From an uncultured Pseudomonadota bacterium (lineage in GTDB: Bacteria > Pseudomonadota > Gammaproteobacteria > Burkholderiales > Methylophilaceae), in contig CAINWC010000180.1 in the NCBI GenBank assembly GCA_903854305.1, forward strand, positions 1-6,362: 6,362 nt of DNA, read 5' to 3'. Positions 1 through 6,362 of the stretch are shown piece by piece (position 1 is the first letter of the stretch; each line of letters begins with the position of its first letter). Under the pieces are notes generated by a model. It made no database searches and was not told the DNA's origin. It was given only the letters and a program-made list of their open reading frames with translations. Made by a program: the position numbers and the translations under genes.

Positions 1-804
1 CGGCACAATGTGGATAACGGCGCACAGATCATCGACATCAACATGGGCTGTCCTGCCAAGAAGATCTGCAACGTGATGGCTGGTTCGGCTTTACTTAAAG
101 ATGAGCCACTAGTTGCACAAATCCTACGGGCCGTAGTGAACGCTGTTAACGTGCCTGTGACCTTAAAGATTCGTACAGGTTGGGATAAAAACAATCGTAA
201 CGCGGTGCAAATTGCCAGAATGGCAGAAGATTTAGGTATTCAGGCCTTGGCGATGCATGGCCGTACGCGCGCTTGCCTTTATACGGGCGATGCGGAATAT
301 GACACGATTGCTGCAGTAAAACAGGCCATTAAAATTCCACTGATTGCTAACGGTGATATTACTACACCGGAAAAAGCTAAATTCGTACTGGACTATACAG
401 GTGCGGATGCGGTGATGATTGGTCGTGCCGCGCAGGGTAGGCCGTGGATATTCCGCGAGATTGAACATTTCATTAAAACTGGCGAGCATTTACCACCACC
501 TGAAGTGACTGAGATTCGTGCGGTGATGTTGACGCATTTACATGATTTATACGAGTTTTATGGCGAGCTCACAGGCATGCGCATGGCACGTAAGCATATT
601 TCCTGGTATACAAAAGGCTTAAAAGATTCTGCTAACTTTCGCCATAGCATGAATACGCTGCAAACCATACCGCTACAATTGGCGGCGATTGACGAGTTTT
701 TTGATCACTTACAGAGTCGCGATAATCGTTTGCAATACGATTCAAACGACAATATTGAAACAACTGGTCAAATTGAAACCAGCTTAGTACTTAAGGTTGC
801 GTAA
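1..804 (+). CDS. dusB: tRNA-dihydrouridine synthase B, 5'-truncated by window edge
   Basis: DusB is a cytosolic FMN- and NADPH-dependent enzyme that reduces specific uridines in the tRNA D-loop to dihydrouridine. The frame is open from base 1, so the gene enters from the left; the GTG at 10 is an internal valine codon, not a start. By recalled alignment with E. coli DusB about 83 N-terminal residues are missing, giving a full protein near 350 aa. Visible family motifs, in window-local codon numbers, are the catalytic cysteine in MGCPAKK (C17, bases 49-51), FMN-contacting K56 in LKIRTGW, H86 in MHGRTR, N117-G-D, and GRAAQGRPW at 141-149. The C-terminal helical tRNA-binding part contains ARKHISWY. 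About 28-30 residues (bases 712-801), polar and rich in N, D, Q and T, extend past where the E. coli protein ends. The stop overlaps the fis start (TAATG), a conserved dusB-fis operon arrangement. Identification is firm; the B subtype is supported by fis linkage. Confidence 0.96.
   Translation, partial: RHNVDNGAQIIDINMGCPAKKICNVMAGSALLKDEPLVAQILRAVVNAVNVPVTLKIRTGWDKNNRNAVQIARMAEDLGIQALAMHGRTRACLYTGDAEYDTIAAVKQAIKIPLIANGDITTPEKAKFVLDYTGADAVMIGRAAQGRPWIFREIEHFIKTGEHLPPPEVTEIRAVMLTHLHDLYEFYGELTGMRMARKHISWYTKGLKDSANFRHSMNTLQTIPLQLAAIDEFFDHLQSRDNRLQYDSNDNIETTGQIETSLVLKVA
764..782 (+). promoter_or_regulatory. Small hairpin in dusB tail just upstream of the fis ribosome-binding site
   Basis: CTGGT (764-768) and ACCAG (778-782) form a perfect 5-bp stem around a 9-nt loop, ending 10 nt before the fis Shine-Dalgarno. 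It lies within dusB coding sequence, in the tail extension. In E. coli, fis translation is known to depend on upstream dusB RNA, including AU-rich and structured elements, so a structured leader here is plausible. A 5-bp stem can occur by chance, so this is a weak call. Confidence 0.25.
793..796 (+). promoter_or_regulatory. fis Shine-Dalgarno (AAGG) inside the dusB 3' end
   Basis: AAGG at 793-796 sits 7 nt before the fis ATG at 804, a normal spacing, and lies within the last dusB codons. With the TAATG stop/start overlap, this predicts translational coupling: ribosomes finishing dusB can reinitiate on fis. It supports ATG 804 as the fis start. Confidence 0.6.
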
Positions 805-1037
805 TGAATAAATGTGAACTCGCCAACAGCGTAAAGTCATCGTTAGATCAATACTTTAAAGACTTAGATGGCGAACCGCCACATGCGATATATGACATGG
901 TATTAAGCTGCATAGAAAAACCGTTACTGGAATATGTGATGCAGCACGCCACGGGTAATCAAAGTAAAGCTGCAGAAATATTAGGCTTAAATCGCAATAC
1001 CTTACGTAAAAAAATTCAGCAATACAATATTGAGTAA
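804..1037 (+). CDS. fis: Fis family nucleoid-associated DNA-binding protein
   Basis: Fis is a small homodimeric nucleoid protein that bends DNA and acts as a growth-phase-dependent global regulator of transcription, including of stable RNA genes in enterics. This 77-residue protein matches the E. coli Fis core. Its N-terminal part carries SVKSSLDQYF and a dimerising helix region around EKPLLEYVMQ (about residues 39-48). The C-terminal helix-turn-helix spans about residues 51-77, with GNQSKAAEILGLNRNTLRKK showing the A-x-x-L-G-[IL]-N-R-x-T-L-R-K-K signature. Compared with the 98-aa E. coli protein it lacks roughly the first 22 residues, the mobile beta-hairpin arm that contacts site-specific DNA invertases. 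Short Fis proteins of this size are usual in betaproteobacteria. It starts one base before the dusB stop ends, with a Shine-Dalgarno at 793-796, so it is co-transcribed and probably translationally coupled with dusB. A hairpin plus T-tract overlaps its stop codon. Confidence 0.96.
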   Translation: MNKCELANSVKSSLDQYFKDLDGEPPHAIYDMVLSCIEKPLLEYVMQHATGNQSKAAEILGLNRNTLRKKIQQYNIE

Positions 1038-1060
1038 TTCACTTTACTCGATTATTTTTT
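1029..1060 (+). terminator. Weak intrinsic terminator or attenuator at the fis stop codon
   Basis: ATTGAGTAA (1029-1037) pairs with TTACTCGAT (1044-1052) across a 6-nt loop. This gives a 9-bp stem with one G-U wobble, immediately followed by TTATTTTTT (1052-1060). The left arm includes the fis TAA stop. The hairpin/U-tract architecture is that of a rho-independent terminator. The stem has only two G-C pairs, so termination is probably partial: it could reduce rather than abolish read-through from dusB-fis into purH. No rival hairpin was seen elsewhere in this gap. Confidence 0.45.
1030..1058 (+). promoter_or_regulatory. Possible sigma70-type promoter for purH, overlapping the hairpin
   Basis: TTGAGT (1030-1035) and TATTTT (1053-1058), separated by 17 nt, each match 4 of 6 bases of the -35 and -10 consensus. 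Initiation near 1065 would leave a leader of about 27 nt before the purH ATG. The elements coincide with the terminator-like hairpin and T-tract, and such matches are common in A/T-rich DNA, so this is only a candidate. Confidence 0.2.
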
Positions 1061-1091
1061 CCTTCGTCATCAACTTCATTAGAGCTTTCAA

Positions 1092-2699
1092 ATGGCAACT
1101 ATTAAACGTGCGCTTATCAGCGTTTCTGACAAATCTGGTATTTTAGAATTAGCACTGGCACTCACTAAGCTAAATGTAGAAATATTATCCACCGGCGGCA
1201 CGGCAAAAATGTTCCGTGAAAACAATATTCCAGTCATCGAAGTCAGTGATTACACTGGCTTTACTGAAATGCTAGATGGTCGCGTGAAAACCCTGCACCC
1301 GAAAGTACATGGCGGTATTTTAGGACGTCGCGATTTACCTGAACATGTGGCGGCAATGAAGGCTGCAGATATTCCTAATATCGACATGGTAGTGGTGAAT
1401 CTGTATCCGTTTGAAGCGACTGTAGCGCAGCCAAATTGCACACTTGAAGATGCGATTGAGAACATTGATATCGGTGGCCCAGCCATGGTGCGTTCTGCCG
1501 CTAAAAACTGGAAAGATGTCGCGGTGCTGACTGATGCCAGCCAATATGCGGATGTCATCAGCGAACTACAAAGTACAGGCGGCGCGGTGGCTGAGGCCAC
1601 AACTTTTGCACTATCAGTCGCCGCATTTAATCGCGTATCGCAATATGATGCAGCCATTAGCAACTATTTGTCGGCCATTGATTACACGGCCAGCATAGCG
1701 AGCAGCAAACCCGTTTCTCACCAATTTCCAGCCCAAAGCAATGCCAACTTTATTAAAGTACAAGATTTACGTTATGGCGAAAATCCGCATCAACAAGCCG
1801 CGTTCTATCGCGATTTACACCCAGCACCGGGTTCATTGGTGACTGCACAACAATTGCAAGGTAAGGAATTAAGCTTTAACAATATTGCAGATGGCGATGC
1901 CGCTTGGGAAACCGTCAAGTCTTTTGACTCGACTTCCTGCGTGATCGTAAAACATGCTAACCCTTGCGGTGTGGCTTTGGGTGCTAACGCGCTTGAGGCT
2001 TACACTAAGGCTTTTCAAACTGATCCTAGCAGCGCATTTGGCGGCATTATCGCGTTTAATACTACGGTTGATAAAGCGGCTGCTGAAGCGATTTCTAAAC
2101 AATTTGTAGAAGTGTTGATTGCCCCAGACTATACGGCAGAAGCCTTGGCTATTTTTACAGCCAAAGCCAATGTGCGCGTACTTAAAATTGCATTGTCTAA
2201 AGGTGGCGATACGCCGTTTGAACAAGGCAGAAACTCTTACGAAACTAAACGCGTAGGTTCTGGCTTATTGATTCAAACCGCTGACAACCATGAGATTAGT
2301 CAATCTGACTTAAAAGTAGTGACAAAAAAACAACCAACGCCACAACAAATGGCCGATATGTTATTTGCTTGGCGCGTCGCTAAATATGTGAAATCAAACG
2401 CAATCGTATTCTGTGGCAACGGCATGACGCTAGGCGTAGGTGCAGGTCAAATGAGCCGCGTAGATAGTACCAAAATCGCCGCGATCAAAGCGCAAAATGC
2501 AGGACTAACGCTTAAAGACTCAGTCGTCGCGTCTGATGCATTTTTCCCGTTCCGCGATGGCATCGACGTGCTGGCAGAAGCCGGCGCAAGCTGTGTGATT
2601 CACCCAGGTGGCAGCATGCGCGATGAAGAAGTGATTGCCGCCGCTGATGAACATGGCTTGGTGATGGTGGTGACTGGCATTCGTCATTTTAGACATTAG
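1092..2699 (+). CDS. purH: Bifunctional AICAR formyltransferase / IMP cyclohydrolase
   Basis: PurH catalyses the last two steps of de novo purine synthesis: formyl transfer from 10-formyltetrahydrofolate to AICAR, then ring closure of FAICAR to IMP, in the cytosol. The 535-aa protein is close to the 529 aa of E. coli PurH and has both domains. The N-terminal MGS-like cyclohydrolase domain (about 1-200) shows ISVSDKSG, K66 in [11 protein letters not shown]105 in NLYPF, and D126 and K138 in the [15 protein letters not shown] segment; these align with residues implicated in cyclohydrolase catalysis in the human enzyme. The formyltransferase domain (about 215-535) shows LRYGENPHQ at 226-234, catalytic K287-H288 in [27 protein letters not shown] and the usual RHFRH terminus. 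ATG 1092 is preceded by a weak AGAG (1081-1084) and gives the canonical N-terminus. It lies 54 bp after fis and 172 bp before purD. No damage is seen. Confidence 0.98.
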   Translation: MATIKRALISVSDKSGILELALALTKLNVEILSTGGTAKMFRENNIPVIEVSDYTGFTEMLDGRVKTLHPKVHGGILGRRDLPEHVAAMKAADIPNIDMVVVNLYPFEATVAQPNCTLEDAIENIDIGGPAMVRSAAKNWKDVAVLTDASQYADVISELQSTGGAVAEATTFALSVAAFNRVSQYDAAISNYLSAIDYTASIASSKPVSHQFPAQSNANFIKVQDLRYGENPHQQAAFYRDLHPAPGSLVTAQQLQGKELSFNNIADGDAAWETVKSFDSTSCVIVKHANPCGVALGANALEAYTKAFQTDPSSAFGGIIAFNTTVDKAAAEAISKQFVEVLIAPDYTAEALAIFTAKANVRVLKIALSKGGDTPFEQGRNSYETKRVGSGLLIQTADNHEISQSDLKVVTKKQPTPQQMADMLFAWRVAKYVKSNAIVFCGNGMTLGVGAGQMSRVDSTKIAAIKAQNAGLTLKDSVVASDAFFPFRDGIDVLAEAGASCVIHPGGSMRDEEVIAAADEHGLVMVVTGIRHFRH

Positions 2700-2788
2700 G
2701 CCACCCCTATTCATTAAATTTTCGTCGCTATACCGCGTTGCTCATAAAAAATTATTCCTTACATATCAAACATATGCTACGTCTTAAT

Positions 2789-2818
2789 TTTTCACTCGCG
2801 CCTTGTCTAGCTTAGAAT
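2789..2818 (+). promoter_or_regulatory. Candidate sigma70-type promoter for purD-hemF-apeB
   Basis: TTTTCA (2789-2794, 4/6 to -35 consensus) and TAGAAT (2813-2818, 5/6 to TATAAT) are separated by 18 nt. They sit in the only gap large enough for a promoter ahead of purD. Transcription would start near 2825, giving a leader of about 47 nt. An alternative is TTGTCT (2803-2808) with TTAATA (2825-2830), 16 nt apart. I saw no operator palindrome. Confidence 0.35.
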
Positions 2819-2857
2819 ATTAAATTAATAGAAGTACCCATTAAGTGATAGATACTC

Positions 2858-2861
2858 GGAA
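2858..2861 (+). promoter_or_regulatory. purD Shine-Dalgarno (GGAA) that decides the start
   Basis: GGAA at 2858-2861 lies 10 nt before ATG 2872 and downstream of the alternative in-frame GTG at 2845. It can therefore serve only the ATG. This agrees with the conserved PurD N-terminus [14 protein letters not shown]. Confidence 0.55.
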
Positions 2862-2871
2862 AAATAAAGCA

Positions 2872-4140
2872 ATGAAAATATTAGTCATCGGTGGTGGTGG
2901 TCGCGAGCATGCACTTGCTTGGAAAATTGCCCAAAATAAAGAAGTCAGCCGCGTATATGTAGCACCAGGAAATGCAGGCACCGCCACTGACCCTGATATG
3001 CTTAATGTTGCTATTACTAGCGTGCCGGATTTGGTTAGATTTGCGCAAGATGAACAAATACACCTCACCATTGTCGGGCCAGAAGCGCCTCTTGCGGCTG
3101 GTGTGGTAGATGCTTTTCATGCCGCTAACCTTAAAATTTTTGGCCCAACAAAAGCAGCTGCGCAACTAGAAGGCTCTAAAGATTTCGCTAAAGCTTTTAT
3201 GGTGCGCCACAACATTCCAACTGCTGCTTACGCGACGTTTACCGATGCTACAGAAGCGCATGAATATGTGAAGCAACAAGGTGCGCCAATTGTAATTAAG
3301 GCGGATGGTTTGGCTGCGGGTAAAGGCGTAGTCGTTGCGATGTCTGATGATGAAGCGCATGCGGCGATTGACGCGATGTTATCTGACAACAAGCTCGGCA
3401 GTGCTGGCGCACGCGTGGTGATCGAAGAATTTTTAACCGGCGAAGAAGCCAGTTTTATTGTGATGGTCGATGGCAAAAATATCTTGGCATTAGCCACTAG
3501 CCAAGACCATAAACGACTATTAGATCACGACCAAGGGCCAAATACTGGTGGTATGGGCGCTTATTCACCTGCGCCAGTCGTCACGCCTGAAATTCACGCA
3601 AAAGTGATGCGCGAAATTATTCGCCCAACAGTTGAAGGCATGGCAAAAGATGGGTTGCCATACACCGGTTTTTTATACGCTGGCTTGATGATTTCACCCG
3701 ATGGCGGCGTGAAAACCTTAGAGTTCAATTGCCGCATGGGCGATCCTGAAACGCAGCCGATTATGATGCGTTTAAAATCTGACTTTGTGGCACTGGCGGA
3801 GCATGCTGTGAACGGCACGCTAGACCAAGCTGAAGCGCAGTGGGATAGACGTACTGCACTTGGCGTAGTAATGGCTTCAGCCAATTACCCAGATACGCCA
3901 AGATTGGGCGATGAGATTACAGGCTTGCCTAAGCATTTAGAAGACGCGCATGTATTCCACGCGGGCACAGTACTAACAGATGGTAAAGTGCTTACCAGCG
4001 GCGGCCGCGTATTATGCGTTACCGCATTGGGTGAAACAGTAAAATTCGCCCAACTGCAAGCCTACAAAATAGTCGATGAGATTAAATTCAACGGCGCTCA
4101 ACACCGCACAGACATTGGCTACCGCGCCATTAAAGGTTAA
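2872..4140 (+). CDS. purD: Phosphoribosylamine-glycine ligase (GAR synthetase)
   Basis: PurD catalyses the second step of de novo purine synthesis: ATP-dependent ligation of glycine to 5-phosphoribosylamine, giving glycinamide ribonucleotide in the cytosol. The 422-aa product is near the 429 aa of the E. coli enzyme and is a monofunctional ATP-grasp ligase. The N-terminal domain starts with the phosphate-binding loop GGGGREHA (7-14) and has GPEAPLAAG (69-77). The linker carries [13 protein letters not shown] (91-103). The ATP-grasp domain has [12 protein letters not shown] (141-152), [10 protein letters not shown] (185-194), [16 protein letters not shown] and the metal-ligand segment [13 protein letters not shown] (284-296). 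The C-terminal domain runs from about 330 to the end. ATG 2872 is preferred over the in-frame GTG at 2845, which would add nine charged residues before the canonical MKIL. hemF follows after 4 bp, so the two are co-transcribed. Nothing is missing. Confidence 0.98.
   Translation: MKILVIGGGGREHALAWKIAQNKEVSRVYVAPGNAGTATDPDMLNVAITSVPDLVRFAQDEQIHLTIVGPEAPLAAGVVDAFHAANLKIFGPTKAAAQLEGSKDFAKAFMVRHNIPTAAYATFTDATEAHEYVKQQGAPIVIKADGLAAGKGVVVAMSDDEAHAAIDAMLSDNKLGSAGARVVIEEFLTGEEASFIVMVDGKNILALATSQDHKRLLDHDQGPNTGGMGAYSPAPVVTPEIHAKVMREIIRPTVEGMAKDGLPYTGFLYAGLMISPDGGVKTLEFNCRMGDPETQPIMMRLKSDFVALAEHAVNGTLDQAEAQWDRRTALGVVMASANYPDTPRLGDEITGLPKHLEDAHVFHAGTVLTDGKVLTSGGRVLCVTALGETVKFAQLQAYKIVDEIKFNGAQHRTDIGYRAIKG
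4132..4136 (+). promoter_or_regulatory. hemF Shine-Dalgarno (AAAGG) inside the purD 3' end
   Basis: AAAGG at 4132-4136 lies 8 nt before ATG 4145 and within the final codons of purD. It selects ATG 4145 over the upstream in-frame ATG at 4076, which is embedded in purD and would add 23 residues absent from the family. Placement predicts purD-hemF translational coupling. Confidence 0.6.
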
Positions 4141-4144
4141 TGCA

Positions 4145-5050
4145 ATGGATACCAAAGCAGTTTTACATTATCTGCAAGACCTGCAATCACGCATCGTTGA
4201 ATCGCTAGAACTCGTAGACGGTAAAAACTTTCTGCATGATAGCTGGAACCGTCCAGAAGGCGGTGGTGGTACCTCTTGCTTGTTAGAAGAAGGTAATGTT
4301 TTTGAACGTGCCGGCGTAGGATTTTCGCATGTGTTGGGTAGCAAGTTACCGCCTGCCGCAACCGTAGCACACCCAGAGGCTGCGGGCCGTGGCTGGGAAG
4401 CAATGGGCGTTTCACTGGTGCTGCATCCGCGCAACCCTTATGTGCCAACTGTACACATGAACATTCGCTTTTTTGTCGCAGAAAAAGAAGGCGAAGCACC
4501 TATTTGGTGGTTTGGCGGCGGCATGGATCTCACGCCTTATTATGGTTTTGAAGAAGATTGCGTGCATTTCCATCGCACCAATAAAGCCGCTTTAGATGCT
4601 TTTGATGTGTCGTATTACCCGCAATTTAAAAAACACTGTGATGAATATTTTTACCTAAAACATCGTAAAGAGCCGCGTGGCATCGGTGGCATCTTTTTTG
4701 ATGACTTTAACGAATTAGGCTTTGAGCGCAGTTTTGAATTACAACGTGCCGTGGGTGATAGCTTTATACAAGCTTATTTACCGATAGTGCAACGCCGTAA
4801 GGACACGCCATACACCGAAAATGAACGTGACTTTCAAGCGTACAGACGCGGTCGCTATGTAGAATTCAACTTAGTTTATGACCGTGGCACGCTATTTGGC
4901 TTGCAGTCGAATGGCCGTACTGAATCTATTTTAATGTCTATGCCGCCAGTGGTGAAATGGCGCTATGACTGGAAGCCAGAGACCACCAGCCCAGAAGCCA
5001 AGCTTTACTCTGACTTTTTGATTGATAAAGACTGGCTGGCTGTTGCTTAA
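4145..5050 (+). CDS. hemF: Oxygen-dependent coproporphyrinogen III oxidase
   Basis: HemF carries out the aerobic oxidative decarboxylation of coproporphyrinogen III to protoporphyrinogen IX in heme synthesis, using O2 and acting as a soluble homodimer. The 301-aa product matches the 299-aa E. coli enzyme. Signature blocks are [12 protein letters not shown] (33-44), H94 and H104 in [26 protein letters not shown] (121-133, with conserved D128), H143 in the CVHFH block, H173 in [19 protein letters not shown], and [20 protein letters not shown] containing D246-R247. H94, H104, H143 and H173 line up, with a constant offset of two, with the four histidines studied in E. coli HemF. ATG 4145 is chosen because of its Shine-Dalgarno and family-like N-terminus. 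The gene is 4 bp after purD and 20 bp before the peptidase gene. It implies an organism that makes heme in the presence of oxygen; an anaerobic HemN could exist elsewhere. Confidence 0.98.
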   Translation: MDTKAVLHYLQDLQSRIVESLELVDGKNFLHDSWNRPEGGGGTSCLLEEGNVFERAGVGFSHVLGSKLPPAATVAHPEAAGRGWEAMGVSLVLHPRNPYVPTVHMNIRFFVAEKEGEAPIWWFGGGMDLTPYYGFEEDCVHFHRTNKAALDAFDVSYYPQFKKHCDEYFYLKHRKEPRGIGGIFFDDFNELGFERSFELQRAVGDSFIQAYLPIVQRRKDTPYTENERDFQAYRRGRYVEFNLVYDRGTLFGLQSNGRTESILMSMPPVVKWRYDWKPETTSPEAKLYSDFLIDKDWLAVA

Positions 5051-5070
5051 TTGCTAGTAGCATCACTTTC

Positions 5071-6362
5071 ATGACAAACACGCTTACCGAAACACAAATA
5101 CAAACAAAAGCCCAAGCGCAGGACTTACTCAATTTCATTGATGCAAGTCCTAGCCCTTGGCATGTGGTGCATACCGTTGAGCAACGGTTATTAAGTCAGG
5201 GATTTACACCGTTAAACGAAACACAAGCTTGGCTACTTAAACCAGCAGGTAGCTATTACGTAATCCGTGGTGACGCCTCTATCATTGCGTTTACATTGGG
5301 TAACCAATCACTTACCAAAACAGGTTTTCGCATGGTAGGTGCGCATACAGATTCACCAAGTTTGCGGCTTAAACCCAATGCGGCTTATGGTAGCGATGGC
5401 TTAGTGAGAATAGGCGTAGAAGTTTATGGCGGGCCGATTTTAGCGACATTTTCTGACCGTGACTTAAGTGTAGCTGGTCGGGTAAATATTCGTACAAGCG
5501 CAGGTTTTGAAGCTCGCTTAGTAAAGTTTGATGATGCCGTCATGCGCTTGCCCAACTTAGCGATACACATGAACCGCGAAGTGAATGACAAAGGCTTAGT
5601 ATTAAATAAACAAACTGGACTACCCCTTATTTTTGGAGAAAGTGAAGTCGGCATTGAAGCGGAAAATCAGTTCTTAAAGCATATTGCAGATGCATTAACT
5701 GTTGAAGTAAAAGATATTTTAAACTTTGAACTCAATGTGTTTGATACGCAAAAAGGCGTGTTTTGGGGCGCGAATCATGAATTTATTGCAGATAGCCAGT
5801 TGGACAATTTAGCCTCATGCCATGCAGCTTTAACGGCTTTACTCGCAACAGAAAAACCAGACTCAACTTGCATCTGCGCTTTATTCGATCATGAAGAAGT
5901 CGGCAGTGAAAGCGCTGCTGGCGCCAGTGGTAGCTTTTTAGCTGACGTAGTAAGCCGCATTTCAATCAACCTGCAATTGGGTGAAGAAGCGCGATTACAG
6001 GCGATGGCGCAAAGCTTTTTCATTAGTGCTGATATGGCGCACGCCTATCATCCGAACCATCCTTCAGCTTACGAGCCCTGCCACCATGTGTTGGTCAACA
6101 AGGGCCCGGTTATTAAAACTAACGCCAACCAACGATATTCCACCAACGCAGAGACTGCGGCGCGCTTTATCACGTTATGTGAAAGCGCGAATGTACCTTA
6201 TCAGCAATATGCGCACCGCACTGATTTAGGGTGCGGCAGTACTATAGGGCCAATCGTAGCATCAAACTTAGGCGTGCCTAGTGTAGATGTCGGCTCGCCG
6301 ATGTGGGCGATGCATAGTATTCGTGAAAGCGCTGGTGTGCTTGATCATGGCTATATGATTGC
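5071..6362 (+). CDS. apeB: M18 family aminopeptidase, 3' end cut by window edge
   Basis: This is a dinuclear metal aminopeptidase of family M18 (aspartyl aminopeptidase/ApeB type), expected to be cytosolic and to remove N-terminal, often acidic, residues from peptides as part of peptide turnover. I translated the frame by hand from ATG 5071: 430 codons are open to the window edge, with no stop or frameshift. Full-length members are about 430-445 aa, so probably only 10-20 residues are missing. Motifs are SPSPWHVV near the N-terminus, H92 and D94 in GAHTDSPSLRLKP, D245 in DSQLDN, E275-E276 in FDHEEVGS, D321 in SADMAHA, GPVIKTNANQRYST, and H415 in MWAMHSIRE. H92, D245, E276, D321 and H415 fit the five metal ligands of the family, with D94 and E275 catalytic. 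No signal peptide is seen. The start lies 20 bp after hemF with no clear Shine-Dalgarno, suggesting coupling to hemF translation. The symbol follows the Pseudomonas-type homologue; substrate preference is not shown. Confidence 0.93.
   Translation, partial: MTNTLTETQIQTKAQAQDLLNFIDASPSPWHVVHTVEQRLLSQGFTPLNETQAWLLKPAGSYYVIRGDASIIAFTLGNQSLTKTGFRMVGAHTDSPSLRLKPNAAYGSDGLVRIGVEVYGGPILATFSDRDLSVAGRVNIRTSAGFEARLVKFDDAVMRLPNLAIHMNREVNDKGLVLNKQTGLPLIFGESEVGIEAENQFLKHIADALTVEVKDILNFELNVFDTQKGVFWGANHEFIADSQLDNLASCHAALTALLATEKPDSTCICALFDHEEVGSESAAGASGSFLADVVSRISINLQLGEEARLQAMAQSFFISADMAHAYHPNHPSAYEPCHHVLVNKGPVIKTNANQRYSTNAETAARFITLCESANVPYQQYAHRTDLGCGSTIGPIVASNLGVPSVDVGSPMWAMHSIRESAGVLDHGYMI

Larger units (their letters stand above)
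2700..2871 (+). other. 172-bp purH-purD intergenic region
   Basis: This is the longest non-coding stretch of the window and is strongly A/T-rich in its second half, in contrast to the flanking genes. It contains no convincing ORF, tRNA or strong hairpin with a T-tract. A candidate sigma70 promoter lies at 2789-2818 and the purD ribosome-binding site at 2858-2861. The direct repeat CATATcaaaCATAT (2762-2775) is too short to interpret. The region most likely separates the purH unit from the purD-hemF-apeB unit. Confidence 0.6.

Noticed and set aside
10..12. GTG at 10 as the dusB start
   Set aside because: The frame is open to base 1 and the upstream codons continue the DusB alignment (R-H-N-V before D-N-G-A-Q), so the gene is cut by the window edge.
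1250..1663. 137-codon open frame on the minus strand within purH
   Set aside because: It is antisense to conserved PurH cyclohydrolase sequence and has no recognisable domain or ribosome-binding site; the same holds for the shorter minus-strand frames over the other genes.
2666..2705. Possible purH terminator: GGTGG (2666-2670) pairing with CCACC (2701-2705), or TGGC (2675-2678) with GCCA (2700-2703)
   Set aside because: The stems are short with long loops, compete with each other, and are not followed by a real T-tract.
2762..2775. CATATcaaaCATAT direct repeat in the purH-purD gap
   Set aside because: Two copies of a 5-bp A/T-rich word are expected by chance in such a region.
2845..2871. 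GTG at 2845 as the purD start
   Set aside because: It adds nine charged residues before the canonical [11 protein letters not shown]-terminus, and the GGAA Shine-Dalgarno at 2858-2861 lies downstream of it.
4076..4144. ATG at 4076 as the hemF start, overlapping purD
   Set aside because: The extra 23 residues are a frame-shifted reading of the purD end. A good Shine-Dalgarno precedes ATG 4145 and family length fits 301 aa.
5981..6229. 82-codon plus-strand open frame inside the aminopeptidase gene
   Set aside because: It overlaps the M18 frame, which is uninterrupted and carries metal ligands D321 and H415 in and beyond this region; the product is basic and unrecognisable.

Overview
This window looks like an ordinary chromosomal housekeeping segment from a proteobacterium, most likely a betaproteobacterium. 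The evidence is the dusB-fis pair, a short 77-residue Fis, oxygen-dependent HemF, moderate G+C with many A/T-ending codons, and all genes packed on one strand. A Methylophilaceae-like (Methylotenera/Methylophilus) origin is my best guess. It rests on remembered protein style and gene order, not on a search.

Layout, all on the + strand: dusB (5' end cut by the window edge) overlaps fis by one base. A 54-bp gap holding a hairpin and T-tract follows, then purH. The largest gap comes next, 172 bp with a candidate promoter, then purD. hemF starts 4 bp after purD, and an M18-family aminopeptidase gene (apeB-like) starts 20 bp after hemF and runs off the right edge. No gene-free stretch exceeds 300 bp. 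I saw no tRNA, rRNA, mobile element, CRISPR array or long repeat.

The genes cover tRNA dihydrouridine formation (DusB), nucleoid and global regulation (Fis), the last two steps of de novo IMP synthesis (PurH), the second step of the same pathway (PurD), an oxygen-dependent step of heme synthesis (HemF), and cytosolic peptide turnover (M18 aminopeptidase). Spacing suggests two transcription units with possible read-through: dusB-fis(-purH) and purD-hemF-apeB. All reading frames are intact, and the catalytic or ligand residues I checked are present.

I found no evidence of a novel system. The points most worth a second look are small regulatory ones: the hairpin/T-tract overlapping the fis stop codon, the fis ribosome-binding site inside a tail-extended dusB, and the placement of an M18 peptidase directly behind hemF.
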